From positions 8,997,821-9,061,820 of the forward strand of contig NC_079312.1 in assembly GCF_029931775.1 (NCBI RefSeq): a DNA stretch of 64,000 bases, in the 5' to 3' direction. Positions 1 through 14,623 of the stretch are shown piece after piece. A program made the position numbers and the translations under genes. The notes under the pieces were generated by a model. The model was not told the origin of the DNA. It worked only from the letters and a program-made list of their open reading frames with translations, and did no database searches. Each line of letters starts with the position of its first letter. Position 1 is the stretch's first letter. This DNA is from Euleptes europaea (lineage: Eukaryota > Chordata > Lepidosauria > Squamata > Sphaerodactylidae).

Positions 1-4390
<4,390 letters not shown>

Positions 4391-4654
4391 TCTTCTTGGC
4401 CAATGTCTTCTGCTAACAAATTGCTTTTAATAAGCAGGGCTGGTTAGATCTTCCAAGGCCCACGCTTTGTTCTGTGTGTGAATCGTTACACCTTCAAGGC
4501 AGGAAGATATTAATAAGCACAAAAGAGAGAAGAGGATGATTCCAGCTAGTGACCAGGTCTTCTCCCTGGACAAGGAACATCAGACATGAAAGAGTGAGAA
4601 GGAAACCATAGACGTGGGAGAGATGTGACTCATGAAAGCGCAAAGCCTGCCAGA

Positions 4655-4735
4655 AATGTTGTTAGTCTTTAAGGTGCTACTGGACTGTTGCTATTTTCTA
4701 CTGCTACAGACAAACTAACACAGCTACCCCTTGTG
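4655..4735 (+). repeat. Tail of hammerhead-bearing retroposon family 2
   Basis: TGTTAGTCTTTAAGGTGCTA and CTGGACTGTTGC are the family 2 tail also seen at 11229, 39650 and 47920. Decayed ribozyme-like text (ATGAAAGCGC) is just upstream. Confidence 0.6.
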
Positions 4736-4860
4736 ATCTTTCACCAGACTGGCAGAGACCAAAGCCTTTAAAGACAAGGGGAAATGGACTATGTTTTCCC
4801 CTGATCATTTAGAGGAGGATAGGGAGCTGTTTCATTTGGTAGTGGAGGATTCATAATAAC

Positions 4861-5073
4861 CGGTTTAAATTACATGTGGGGAGATTTCAGCAGGAAACTA
4901 GGAAACACTTTTTTTTTTTTTAACAATAAGGGCAGTTCAGTGGTGGAATAGGTTGCCCAGAGTTGTGGATTCTCCCTCCTTGGAGGTGTTTAAGTGGAGA
5001 TTGGTCATCCTGCAAGAGCAGAGGGTTGGGCTGGATGGTCTTTAGGCCCCTTCCTACTTTATAATTCTATGTG
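4861..5073 (+). repeat. CR1-type LINE 3' end
   Basis: GGTTGCCCAGAGTTGTGGAT, CTTGGAGGTGTTTAAGTGGA and GGGCTGGATGGTCTTTAGG are standard CR1 3' end text. Severely 5'-truncated. Confidence 0.7.
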
Positions 5074-5204
5074 CCTAATGACTCCCCTTTCCTCACATTT
5101 ACGCTCTCTCTCTGTCCCAGTGAGCTCCCTTCTCAATAGGGTCTCTTCCGCTTCAATCACATAATAACACTCCCCAGATAGATCCTTTTCTTTGAAAGTG
5201 ATCG

Positions 5205-5770
5205 GGGGCTAGAGCAACTGTCCTATGAGGAGCGATCAAAAAGCTTAGGCCTGTTTAGTTTAGAAAAAAGGCAAGGAAGGGGAGACATGATAGTGGTCTA
5301 TAAAATTATGCATGGTGTGGAGAGTGGACAGGAAGAAACTTTTCTCCCTCTCCCATAATACTAGAAGACGGGGTCATCTGCTGAAGCTGAAGGGTGACAG
5401 ATGCAAAACAGTTCAAAAGGAGGTATTTCTTCACACAACACATACCGGTAGTTAAATTGTGGAACTCTCTGCCCCAGGATGTGCTGATGGCTGCCAACCT
5501 GGAAGGCTTTAAGAGGAGAGTGGACGTGTTCATGGAGTATAGGGCAATCCATGGCTACTAGTCAAAATGAATAATAGTTATGATACATACCTATTCTCTC
5601 CAGGATCAGAGGAGCATGCCTATTTTATTAGGTGCTTTGGAACACAGGCAGGATAATGCTGCTGCAGTGGTCCTGTTTGTGGGTTTCCTAGAAGCATCTG
5701 GTTGGCCACTGTGTGAACAGACTGCTGGACCTGAGGAGCCTTGGGATGATCCAGCTTTTATGTTCTTATT
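5205..5770 (+). repeat. CR1-type LINE 3' end, second subfamily
   Basis: CTATGAGGAGCGATCAAAAA, TAAAATTATGCATGGTGTGG and the AACAGACTGCTGGACC tail are shared with copies at 17940, 54630 and 57860. Confidence 0.7.
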
Positions 5771-6054
5771 AACCCTCCTCCAGTCATACCCTGCCTGTTC
5801 TAGAACTGCTAAAGCAGTGTGAAAACTGGTTTTCAGTCTTACCAAATTCAAATCTTGAGTTTCATTAGTTTTCTCTTAGGAGGAGCACTTCCCCATTTTC
5901 ACATGGGGCTTGATTCCCCCAACAGAAATTTCTAAACTTCTGAGCCTGGCCTCAGTTGGGGATTGAGGGCAGGCTAGAAATCAAATAAATAAAACCAAGC
6001 CCAAATGTCTCTCTGTCATTTAATGGTTAATGCCAGAAAAGCTGCCCTGAACCA

Positions 6055-6190
6055 CAAGGAATGGTGGGATATAGGCACTGGCAAACCACCCCATAAACAT
6101 AGTCTGCCTAGTAAACGTCAGGATGTGACGTCACCCCATGGGCCAGGAATGAGCCGGTGCTTGCACAGGGGACTACCTTTACCTTTAAAA
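6055..6190 (+). repeat. Sauria-SINE-like 3' part
   Basis: Matches the distal half of the copies at 48674 and 49651: CTGGCAAACCACCCCATAAA, AAACGTCAGGATGTGACGTC, CTTGCACAGGGGACTACC. Confidence 0.65.
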
Positions 6191-6263
6191 TACATTTAAC
6201 ACATGTATGCATTCTTGAACCAGTCACACACCCTCCGCTGAACCCACTTCACAGAGTTGTTTT

Positions 6264-6360
6264 GAGGGCAACATGGAGGGCAACATGGAGGAGAGAAGAA
6301 CGATGGGCAACATGGAGGAGAGAAGTTTTGAGGGCAACATGGAGGAGAGAAGAACGATGT
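6264..6360 (+). repeat. Short tandem array GGCAACATGGAGGAGAGAAG
   Basis: Four imperfect copies of a unit around GGCAACATGGA(GGAGAGAAG), with alternating AACGATG or TTTTGAG spacers. Probably slippage. Confidence 0.7.
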
Positions 6361-6824
6361 AAGCTGCTCTGGATCCCCGTTGGTGAGGGAGGTGGAGTAA
6401 ATAAAAATGGAGTAAATAAAAATAGTTTAAAAAGAAAAATGTACCTGATAATAAAGAACAGTTCATTTTTAAGTTCAGAAGCATTTTCCTGCTTCACCTC
6501 CCTGAAATAAAATAACAGCTTCCTTCAGTTATAAGCTTATGACTTAAAGAAGAATTATTTCCTGAACTGTTTAAGGACTCGGATGAGTGCGCTCTTGGAA
6601 AATCTACCCTGAACCCAGGGCAATTTGTGGTGGCAGAGTTGGGTGTATGGGTTTGCCAGCTCAGGGTTGGGAAACGCCTGGAGATTTTGAGGGTGGAGGG
6701 AGGGCTTGAGGAGGGGAGGGACCTCAGTGGGGTACAAAGCATCCATTTTCTCCAGGTGAACTGATCTCTGTCACCTTGAGATCAGCTGGAATCCCAGGAG
6801 ATCACCAGCCGCCACCTGGAGGTT

Positions 6825-7070
6825 GTATATAAGAGCTGGCTAATCTCCTGTTAAGGAACAATATCTCAACACGCAGCCACTTATAGCTCTTTTGTTATTT
6901 TTAAATTCCAGTTCCCAATATTATCATAACACGATTAATGTTGTTGATCATGTTATGATAATATTGTGAACTGGAATTTAAGGCACTTTAAGGCATGAGA
7001 AAAAACATAAAAGTAACAAAAGAGTTATAAGTGGCTGCGTGTTGAGATATTGTTCCTTAACAGGAGATTA
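6825..7070. mobile_element. Foldback element FA (long inverted repeat)
   Basis: Left arm GGCTAATCTCCTGTTAAGGA... and right arm ...TCCTTAACAGGAGATTAGCC are reverse complements over about 110 bp around a short centre near 6938-6948. The right arm has about 35 extra bases. Flanks 6810-6824 and 7073-7087 match 14/15. No coding potential seen. Confidence 0.8.
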
Positions 7071-7087
7071 GCCACCACCTGGAGGTT

Positions 7088-7531
7088 AAAGAACCTATGC
7101 TGAAAATAGTAAATGCTAAGTAAGAAGGCAGCACATGGCTCAATATTCAATCCAAAACAAAACCAAGGGTTAATTTATTCAAATAAAATCATTCAAAAAT
7201 CAACCAACAAACCAAAGTAAAAGGTAAAAGGAAAAGATACAATTTCAAAGCAGCCCAAAGGCTTACATAAGCCTTTGGGCTGCTTTGAAATTGTATCTTT
7301 TCTTGTTACATGTTATAGCCGTTTGGCTACATTGAAACACATTTGAAGTATATAGCCCTTTGCTTGTTCAGAGGTGCTGCCTTAAGCCCTGCGAGGCGAA
7401 CTGTGTGATGTTAACACTTTGACCTTTCACTTTGGTTTGCTGGTTGATTTTTGAATGGTTTTATTTGAATAAATTAACCCTTGGTTTTGTTTTGGATGGA
7501 ATATTGAGCCACGTGCTGCCTTCTTACTTAG
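7088..7531. mobile_element. Foldback element FB (long inverted repeat)
   Basis: Arms from TGCTAAGTAAGAAGGCAGCA (7114) and TGCTGCCTTCTTACTTAGCA (7513). The inner part is a near-perfect palindrome around 7266 (AGGCTTACATAAGCCT). The right arm holds about 120 bp absent from the left, including a hairpin (7310-7332) followed by GAAAC. Flanks 7073-7087 and 7532-7546 match 14/15. Confidence 0.8.
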
Positions 7532-8412
7532 CACCCCCTGGAGGTTGGCAACCCTAGTTGGGTGGGTCAGCCGGGTGGAGACTGGCGCTCTCCACCGTGA
7601 GTCAAACAAAGAAGCAGAGTTCCTATGCTTGAAAAAGCTCTTTCAAAGGGGGATACTGCCACACCACAAAGTAAAAAAGATTATTCTGTGGGGCTAATCA
7701 AGTTAGGACAGAGCACCGATTGACACAACCACCCTGCAGAGAGTCTATCAGAGCCCTAGAAAGCACCCCAGAGGGGTTGGCCACACCAGCCAGCTGGTGC
7801 GGGGAGGGGACCAGTTGTGCCTTTTTTCTTTCCAGCCCTCCCCACCCGCCCAGTTAACAGGATCCCCCCCTTTCCTCCATTCAACAGGATCCCCCCCCCT
7901 TTCCTCCATTCATTGGCTGTGTTTGCAGTGAGCATCTTCTTTAGGAAACTTCCCACCCATCTGCCCCTTCCCCGCCCCCCGAGCATTTCCTAGCAGCTGG
8001 AGGACCCGATGCCCTTTGAACTCACCAGATCCCAGGTGTGTGTGTGTGTGTGCGTGGGATCCTGACCATTTGAAGGAGCCAAAGGTGTGGTGGGGAGAGG
8101 GGAGGGATGGAACAGGAAGTGATCCCCTCTCCCGAGCCTCTACAAAGTCCGGAGTCTCTCTCACTTTAACCCTCTCCTTCCCAGAGGAAGGCGCCTATTG
8201 CAAAGAGGACAGTCGGGTTAGTCTGTGGCATGGGCTTGCCATCCTCCCGGTGGTAACCAAAGGAACAACTCAATTACACTGTTAATAAGTACCGGCAAGA
8301 AGAAAACAGTGCAGGCAATTATATCCAAAACATATATTCAAAGAAAGTGCAAGACATCAAACAACAGTGCTGTACATAAAACTATCACAGAAATGCAAAT
8401 ATATACAAAGCT

Positions 8413-8647
8413 CTTGTAGGTTATCCGGGCTGTGTAACCATGGTCTTGGTATTTTCTTTTTCTGACGTTTCGCCAGCAGCTGTGGCAGGCATCTTCAGAG
8501 GAGTCACACTGAAGGACAGTGTGACTCCTCTGAAGATGCCTGCCACAGCTGCTGGTGAAACGTCAGGAAAGAAACTACCAAGACCACGGTTACACAGCCC
8601 GGATAAACTACAAGAACCAATGAACTCTGACCGTGAAAGCCTTCGAC
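8413..8647. mobile_element. Hammerhead family 1 retroposon, snap-back palindrome
   Basis: Left arm (CTTGTAGGTTATCCGGGCTG) is the reverse complement of the right arm. Centre is near 8516-8520. The 15-bp duplication AATATATACAAAGCT flanks it at 8398-8412 and 8648-8662. The right end carries the family tail GAAAGCCTTCGAC. Confidence 0.8.
8526..8568 (+). ncRNA. Hammerhead-ribozyme-like motif, family 1
   Basis: Stem I TCCT/AGGA, core CTGAAGA, one extra T, stem II GCCTGC.../...GCTGGT, core GAAA, self-complementary ACGT stem III and GTC cleavage triplet. The mirror copy is on the minus strand at 8461-8502. Activity unproven because of the extra base before stem II and stem II mismatches. Confidence 0.5.
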
Positions 8648-8813
8648 AATATATACAAAGCTATTCACAATGTGAAAGCAATATTGAATCAAGCACAATG
8701 GCTATCTCCCAACGAAACAAAGTCCAATATCATGTTTCAAGAATCAACGTCTGCTGGAACACCTCTTGCTGCTCCAAAAAAGGTGACAGACGGAACGCTA
8801 TCCTGGATATTTG

Positions 8814-8845
8814 TAGCGCTTTCACCAATTATTTGGCTTCATCAG
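8814..8845 (-). ncRNA. Hammerhead-ribozyme-like motif, family 3
   Basis: Minus strand reads core CTGATGA, extra A, stem II GCCAA/TTGGT (all paired), GAAA, then self-complementary AGCGCT with a CTA triplet. Stem I next to the core pairs poorly, so this may be a relic. Confidence 0.45.
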
Positions 8846-8993
8846 CCTCGGCAATACGGTTTAAGCCCACCGGTATGTAATCTTTCTGGGAGATTGTTCA
8901 AGCTAAATTCGAAAGGTCTTCAACTTATACAATTTTTATTTTATCTTTTTGTGTTTTTTTATTAGCTCCCAATAGAATGGGCAGCCATTGAAC

Positions 8994-9165
8994 AATCCTC
9001 CCGGTGGTGGCTGGAGATCTGCAGGGATTACAGCTGATCTCTACACGAAACAGATCAGTTCACCTGGAGAAAATGGCCACTTTGGAAGGTGGACTCCATG
9101 ACACTGAAGTCCCTCCCCTCCCCTAAAATTTTTAGATATTTCCCAACGCGGAACTGGCAACCCTA
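8994..9165 (-). repeat. Copy of ~220-bp TIR repeat family
   Basis: Contains GGTGGTGGCTGGAGATCTGC, CACCTGGAGAAAATGGCCAC and the end AACTGGCAACCCTAT. The first ~15 bp are missing. Confidence 0.65.
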
Positions 9166-9544
9166 TGTGTGGTAGCAAAATAAAACAAATAATCCCGGTG
9201 GCTTCTTAAAGAATAAAATAATGTTGTGACACTTTATGGTATGTTTATGTGCTTTGATTGAATTACTTCATGATTGTAAATGCTATTTCTAACTTTTCCA
9301 TGTTTTTATTTCCGTCTCCTAAATGGGTGAAAAGATGGCAAAACAATGCTTTAAATGAATGAATGAATAAATGTGCTGCTGGAGTTTTGATTTTTCATTT
9401 TTCCTTTCCTTTGCCCTGCAATAGAAAAAGTAAGGAAGCAGAAGGAAAGTGCTGGGACTTGATGCCTGTTCCTCATTTCAAGGAACTGCTCTGCATTTAT
9501 CCATTTATTTATTTAAGTTGAGGGGAGACTCAGGAAAAAGAAGA

Positions 9545-9757
9545 GAGGAGAGGCTGTGGTTTAGTGTTACAGACTCTGCTTGGTGTACAGAAGGTCCCCG
9601 GTTCAATCCCTGGCAGCGCCTATTAAAAGGATCAAAACGGTTGTGATGTGATGCATAAGGCCTCTGTCTGAAACCCCTGGAGAGCTGCTGCCAGTCAGAG
9701 TAGACAGAACTGAAGTTGATGGATGGATGGTCTGATTCAGTATAAGGCAGCTTCATG
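9545..9757 (+). repeat. tRNA-type SINE, family S2
   Basis: GTGGTTTAGTGTTACAGACT head, B-box-like GGTTCAATCCCTGG and tail GATTCAGTATAAGGCAGCTT. In tandem with the next copy. Confidence 0.75.
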
Positions 9758-9794
9758 TGTGTTTCCTTCTCTCCTTCCCACCAACCTACCTTTG

Positions 9795-10012
9795 GAGAGG
9801 GGTCGTGGCTCAGTGGCAAAGCAACTGCTTGGCATGCAGAAGGTCCCAGATTCAATCCCTGGCATCCTTAAAAAAGGATCAGGTGGTAGGTAGGTGATGT
9901 GATGTGAGAGACCTTTGTCCGAGACCCTGGAGAACTGCTGCCAGTCTGAGTAGACAATACGGACGATGATGGACCAATGACCTGATTCAGGATAAGACAG
10001 CTTCATGTGTTC
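9795..10012 (+). repeat. tRNA-type SINE, family S2
   Basis: Head GAGAGGGGTCGTGGCTCAGT, B-box-like GATTCAATCCCTGG, then the standard body and tail (GATAAGACAGCTTCATGTGT). Confidence 0.78.
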
Positions 10013-10354
10013 CTGTGGAAATGGCCGGTGATGATTTCCTTGGCATGGAGGTAAATCACATCCGCTTGATGTTTGCTGCTGACCAAACTGATGAAAAAGG
10101 GATGGCAAAAGGCAACCATTTGAATGCTGGCAACCCAAGTCGCAGGAGAAACCTCAGCAATCTGGAGAGTTCTGTGCATTACCATGGAAAGGACAGTGGG
10201 GATTTGAACCCATGTTTCCCAGACTCATCCCTGGCAATCTTAATGTAAACACCACATTGGTTCCCAGATGAGGCAGTACGTTTCTTCTAAGGATGGCATT
10301 TTGCTAAATCGGGGGAGGGGAGAAGAGGGATTCATGGCAGTGAAGGTCATTAGA

Positions 10355-10470
10355 TTCCATGACTATTAGCCATGTTGGCTGTGTGGAACCTCCATGTTCA
10401 GTGGCAGTATACCTCTGAATATCCATTGCCAAGGAGCAACCAACGGGGGGAGGCTTGGTCCCCCTTTGCT
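10355..10470 (+). repeat. CR1-type LINE tail fragment
   Basis: GTGGAACCTCCATGTTCAGT...CTCTGAATA matches the tail of the CR1 copy at 18180-18260. The rest of 10020-11180 shows nothing recognisable. Confidence 0.45.
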
Positions 10471-11179
10471 ACTTCTGCATCTGTGGGAAAGAAAATGCTG
10501 ACCTTGATGGCACCTTAGACTGATCCAGCAGGGCTCAACTCTTTGAGTATGGCTTGACTCACTTGTGTGAATCACCCAGAGTGGTTTGAAAGGGAATATG
10601 TTATCTGCCCCCCTTCCAGTTTTCCTTTTTCCCCTGGCCAAATTCACAGCCACTGCTTCTGGTGCCTTGAGGAGCTCCCCACGGTGACCAGAACCCCTGA
10701 AATTTTGTGTCCCCCACAAGTTGCCCTGGAACTTAGTGGTACTTACTTCTGAGTAAACATGCACAGGATCAGATGGTTTCACCATGAAACCATCATCTCT
10801 CTATCCGCCTAATAATTATTTTGCAATTGCCACTTGTGCGTGTGTGTGTGTGGGTTACTGGATGCTATACAACTGGGATAATTTGATATGGCAGAAATGG
10901 GTTCCCAGTTCCTCAATCCCCATTGTTTGGGATCTTTATCATTTGGGATAACTGCCCCCCCAGTTATTTATTGAACCCATCTTTGGAATGGAAGTCTTGC
11001 CCCCTTACAGATTTTTGGGGCCCAAACCAGGCTTTGGATTGGGGGACAGACATACATCCCCTTGTCGGGCACCGCCAGCAGCACAGGGATATATGATTTG
11101 GGTCCAAAGCTTGTTTTGGGGAGTGGCTGCCCCCAATTTCTTACTTTCCTCCCCTGAGGCACCCTGCTTTGGAGCAGAT

Positions 11180-11307
11180 ATCTGACAAAGGGAGCTTTGA
11201 CTCTCAATAGCTTATACCCCAAAATCTCATTGATCTCTAAGGTGCTACTGGACTCAAATCTAGCTCATCTACTGCAGATCAGCACAGCTACCTTCCTGAA
11301 ACTTTGT
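11180..11307 (+). repeat. Hammerhead family 2 retroposon 3' end, decayed
   Basis: CTGACAAAGGGAGCTTTGAC...CTCAATAGCTTATACC is a mutated family 2 ribozyme-like block. The tail TCTCTAAGGTGCTACTGGAC follows. Confidence 0.55.
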
Positions 11308-11311
11308 TGGA

Positions 11312-11553
11312 GCCAGTGTGTTGTAGCGGTTAAGAGCAACAGACTCTAATCTGGAGAACTGGGTTTGATTCCCCACTCCTCCACATGAAGCCTGCTGGGT
11401 GACCTTGGGCTAGTCACAGCTCTCTTAGAGCTCTCTCATCCCACCTACCTCACAGGGTGTCTGTTGAGGGGTGGGGAAGGTGATTGTAAGCCGCTTTGAG
11501 ACTCCTTAAAGGCAGAGAAAAAATGGTGCATAAAACCCAACTCTCCTTCTAGT
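11312..11553 (+). repeat. tRNA-type SINE, family S1
   Basis: AGTGTGTTGTAGCGGTTAAG head, TCTGGAGAACTGGGTTTGAT B-box region, GACCTTGGGCTAGTCACAG body and CAACTCTCCTTC tail. Nearly full-length. Confidence 0.78.
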
Positions 11554-13137
11554 GCTAAAACCCAGTTAAAGTGTCAAACTAGGATCTAGGAGAGTCAAGT
11601 TCCAATAATCACTTTGCCACAGAAGCTTGCTGGGTGCCCTCTCAGCCTAACCTACCTCACAGGGGTGTCGTGAGGATAAAATGGGAGAGATAAAAATTAT
11701 GTAAGCAGCTTTGGAATCCCACATGGGAGAAAGGCAAGGTGTAAGTAACTAAGAAAATAAAGCCAGGCTTTGACCTGGGGATCAAAACTTATTTTGGGAT
11801 GCAGATCTCTTTACATAGCATTAATATTTGTGGCTGGGTTGGAAATAAGGAGCCAGAAGCTGAAAATAAGGAATTGGGAACCAACTTCAATTTGTTACAT
11901 GTTTAGCTTTTTTTGTACAAATTTCCATTGTTCTTCTAATGAGCTCAGAGTGACTTATGAGCATTTTCTCATTTTGCCCTCACAACAGCCTTTTGATATA
12001 GACCAAAGAATAACTGATTAAAAAAACCCCTGAACAGGGATTTGAACTCGGGACTCCCAGACCCAACTCCTATACCTAGAATGGGCTGCAGCCCAGGAAA
12101 GATAAGTGCTCCCCCCTCCTTTTAGTCATTGAGTCCCCGTCGAGGAGAAAAGTAGGGCATAAATAAATACATTTTGAATTATCTCCCCCTCCACAAGTCC
12201 CTATCCTAAAGGCAATGCATTCTGGGACTTTCCATCTTTCTCTCTACCCCCACTGCACAATCTGGTACCTCTAGATTTTTCCTTCCGGTGAGTCAAACCA
12301 AAGAGTGATCAAAAATGAGATCACGTGTTTATTCCCCCCCCCCACAGTGTTCGAGCTGTTCCCTCTTGAACCCTAAAAAGGGGACAGAAGCTTAAACCGA
12401 AATCCAGGATACAGGAGGTAGGGTCTGACTTTTACAAAAGAAAAATAAATGACATTGTGGTATGGTCACTGGCCCAAGTGCAGTGAAACACAAGTGCACA
12501 GCCCTGGCTGTTTATAAGCAGAAAGAGCTCCTCTGGGGAGAAGCTTCATATGACGGTTTATGCCTACAGAGTCCCAGATAATGCAGAAGGCAGTGGGCAC
12601 CCACTGAATGAGCCTAGGGGCAAGAAGTACCGAAAAACTCGACGAGGGGTGGAATTCTGGCAACGGAGAGCTGGATGCTGAATGAGTAGAGATAATTTAA
12701 TTTTTAAAATGCTTCTTCCCCCCCCCCCCCGAATTTTCTACGGAATCATTCTCCACCCCTACCCCACTGAAAATAAGCATAATAATTGCCTAAATAATTG
12801 GTTTAAAATACCAAGTAACAGTAATGGGTGGATAGATTTTCCTTGCGTGGCCTCCTTTGGTTCCCCTCTTCCTACTAATGTTCCCTGCAGGAATTGTAGT
12901 GTTTCTGACTAATACATGATTCACCCCAGAATACCCCACACAACCATGTCTTACAACACAAGCTGCAAACGCTGGATTCATCGGATTAAATACATTAAGA
13001 ACCATTCAGTCTATTATCTATGTGCCCCCCCAGTGTAATCGGAAAGCAGATTTTAAAAATATATAACTACTTTTTGTAAATACAAAAATACTTGCCAAAA
13101 AAAAAAACACACACAAAAGGCATTCCCACCCCCCTCT
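11553..13137. other. Intergenic stretch, nothing recognised beyond SINE scraps
   Basis: Apart from S1-like tails around 11600-11760 and 12030-12180 and homopolymer C tracts near 12338 and 12718, no gene, structured repeat or splice-bounded frame was seen on either strand. Confidence 0.4.
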
Positions 13138-13530
13138 TATACACACAGAAGTGAATGCCTCTTCTGAGAGGACTCCTTGAAAGAGGCATTCTCTCTTGTC
13201 TCACACAAAGAAGGGAATTTATTCTGGGGCAGTACCTTCTTTGAAGAGTATCCCCCTGCTGTCATATATAGGTGGGAACTCCTCTTTGAAGATAGTGTCT
13301 TTTTGGAAGAGGTATTCCCCCTTCTCTCACACATAGGAAGGAATGGCTCTTCTGAAAGGATGCCTTCTTGAAATAGCATTCTCTCCTCTTGCATAAAGGA
13401 GGGAATACCTGTTTGAAAGCAGTACCTTACTGGAAGAACCATTTATCCTTCTCTTGTACACAGGAGGGTATGTCTCTTTTGAGAAGATGTCTTCTCGGCA
13501 GAGGCATCCCCCTTCTCTCACACACATTTC
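13138..13530. repeat. Minisatellite, ~63-bp unit, six copies
   Basis: Units start at about 13138, 13200, 13262, 13327, 13389 and 13454, with a partial at 13518 (spacing 62-65). Shared landmarks are a TCACACA-like start, GAAGGGAAT, CTTCTTTGAA and TCCCCCTTCTC end. Divergence between units is high. Lies 350 bp 3' of gene B's stop. Confidence 0.75.
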
Positions 13531-13883
13531 CTCCACAACGATATCCTCCATTACACATGCCTGCATTATATAAAAGCCAGAAAATATCAGAAAATAACAG
13601 AACTACCGTTTGTCAATGTAAGCAAACAGGTACAGTTAAAACCAACAGGGCTCCTCAGCAATGTTTTCTTTAATCAGATGAAAGCCCAAGCTATCACTCG
13701 AGCTATGTCGGCAGGCTCCGACCTGCAACATAGCAGCTTGCAATTGCTCCAATTGCTATCGAACCTGAATGAGAAAATGCTAGAGACCAACACTCAGTTT
13801 TCCTCACAAGTGAAATGAGGTGGATATTCCAATATGGCTTTTTTCCAGGAAGGATCCTTTGCCTCCCCCAGTCACCTAAGAAG

Positions 13884-14623
13884 CTAGTTCAGACAAAAGC
13901 TGTTCCCTGAGCCCACTTGTTCTGCCTGTGTCTTTTCTGCTGTGTGGTTCCGTCGGTGCCTTATCAAGTGTGACTTGCTGATGAAACCCTTCCCGCACAC
14001 GGTGCACTTGTAGGGCTTCTCACCTGTGTGAGTCCTCCCATGCGCGAGAAGATTTGAGGTGCTACTGAAGCTCTTCCCGCAGGCGCAGCACTGATACGGT
14101 TTCTCCCCCGTGTGCGTCCTCTCATGCAAGATCAGGTGGGAGCTCTGGATGAAGGTTTTCCCGCAGTACGAGCACTCGTATGGTTTCTCCCCGGTGTGGG
14201 TCCTCTCGTGGGTAACCAGGTGTGACCTACGGCTGAAGGTCTTCCCACAGAACGAGCACTGATAGGGTTTTGCCCCAGCATGGATTCGCTGGTGCCTCAG
14301 AAGGTGATCCTGACAGTTAAGGTCTTTTCCATCCCCCTGTGGATAAGTTGGCTCCTGGATTTCAACCTGTTCATATTTCACAAGGACTAAGTCCTGCATG
14401 CAGCCATCCCCAGACCCAAGGGATTTCTTGCTTTCCCCACAGTGAACAGGTTTCCCCGTGCTGAGCCTTGGGAGATTCCTCTGCTGCCTCTTTCGTTTCT
14501 GTGGATTCTCTGAGGCTTCACCCTCCGAGTAAATCTTGGTTGCTGTCTGTTGGGATGGTTCCAATCGATCAGGATTTTCCAGTCGACTCGTTACATCTTC
14601 ACTCTCGTTCCCTTGCCTGTAAT
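13884..14623 (-). CDS. Gene B exon 3: C2H2 zinc fingers and stop
   Basis: Acceptor ACTGTTAACAG at 14624, entered in phase 1, restores frame as [16 protein letters not shown] basic patch (PQKRKRQQR) may be a nuclear localisation signal. A degenerate first finger ([18 protein letters not shown]) lacks the cysteine pair. Four intact fingers follow: CSFC, CSYC, CCAC and CTVC, with TGEKPY linkers. The helices read RRSHLVT, QSSHLIL, STSNLLA, SKSHLIR. The stop is TAG at 13886-13884, after SGNSFCLN. Confidence 0.92.

Larger units (their letters stand above)
6649..7555 (-). repeat. ~220-bp TIR repeat carrying two inverted-repeat insertions
   Basis: The repeat begins GGGTTTGCCAGCTCAGGG and runs to CGCCACCTGGAGGTT (6824). 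Its last bases, GGCAACCCTAG, appear only at 7547. Between them lie two foldback elements, each bounded by another copy of CACCACCTGGAGGTT. Confidence 0.75.
8290..8990 (-). mobile_element. Penelope-like/hammerhead family 3 fragment, interrupted
   Basis: Minus strand carries a hammerhead-like core (see 8814-8845). It is interrupted by a family 1 palindrome at 8413-8647 with a 15-bp target duplication. Limits are approximate. Confidence 0.45.

Noticed and set aside
8413-8647. Simple DNA-transposon MITE
   Set aside because: Arms are inverted 3' ends of a longer straight element (21476-21704) and duplications vary in length from 10 to 15 bp, which fits retroposition better.
13138-13530. CRISPR-like array
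   Set aside because: Regular spacing but units are diverged end to end with no conserved repeat/spacer alternation, and the genome is vertebrate.
13138-13566. Extra coding exon of gene B from the minisatellite frame
   Set aside because: Lies beyond the stop codon, units drift in frame (62, 65 bp), and no splice sites bound it.
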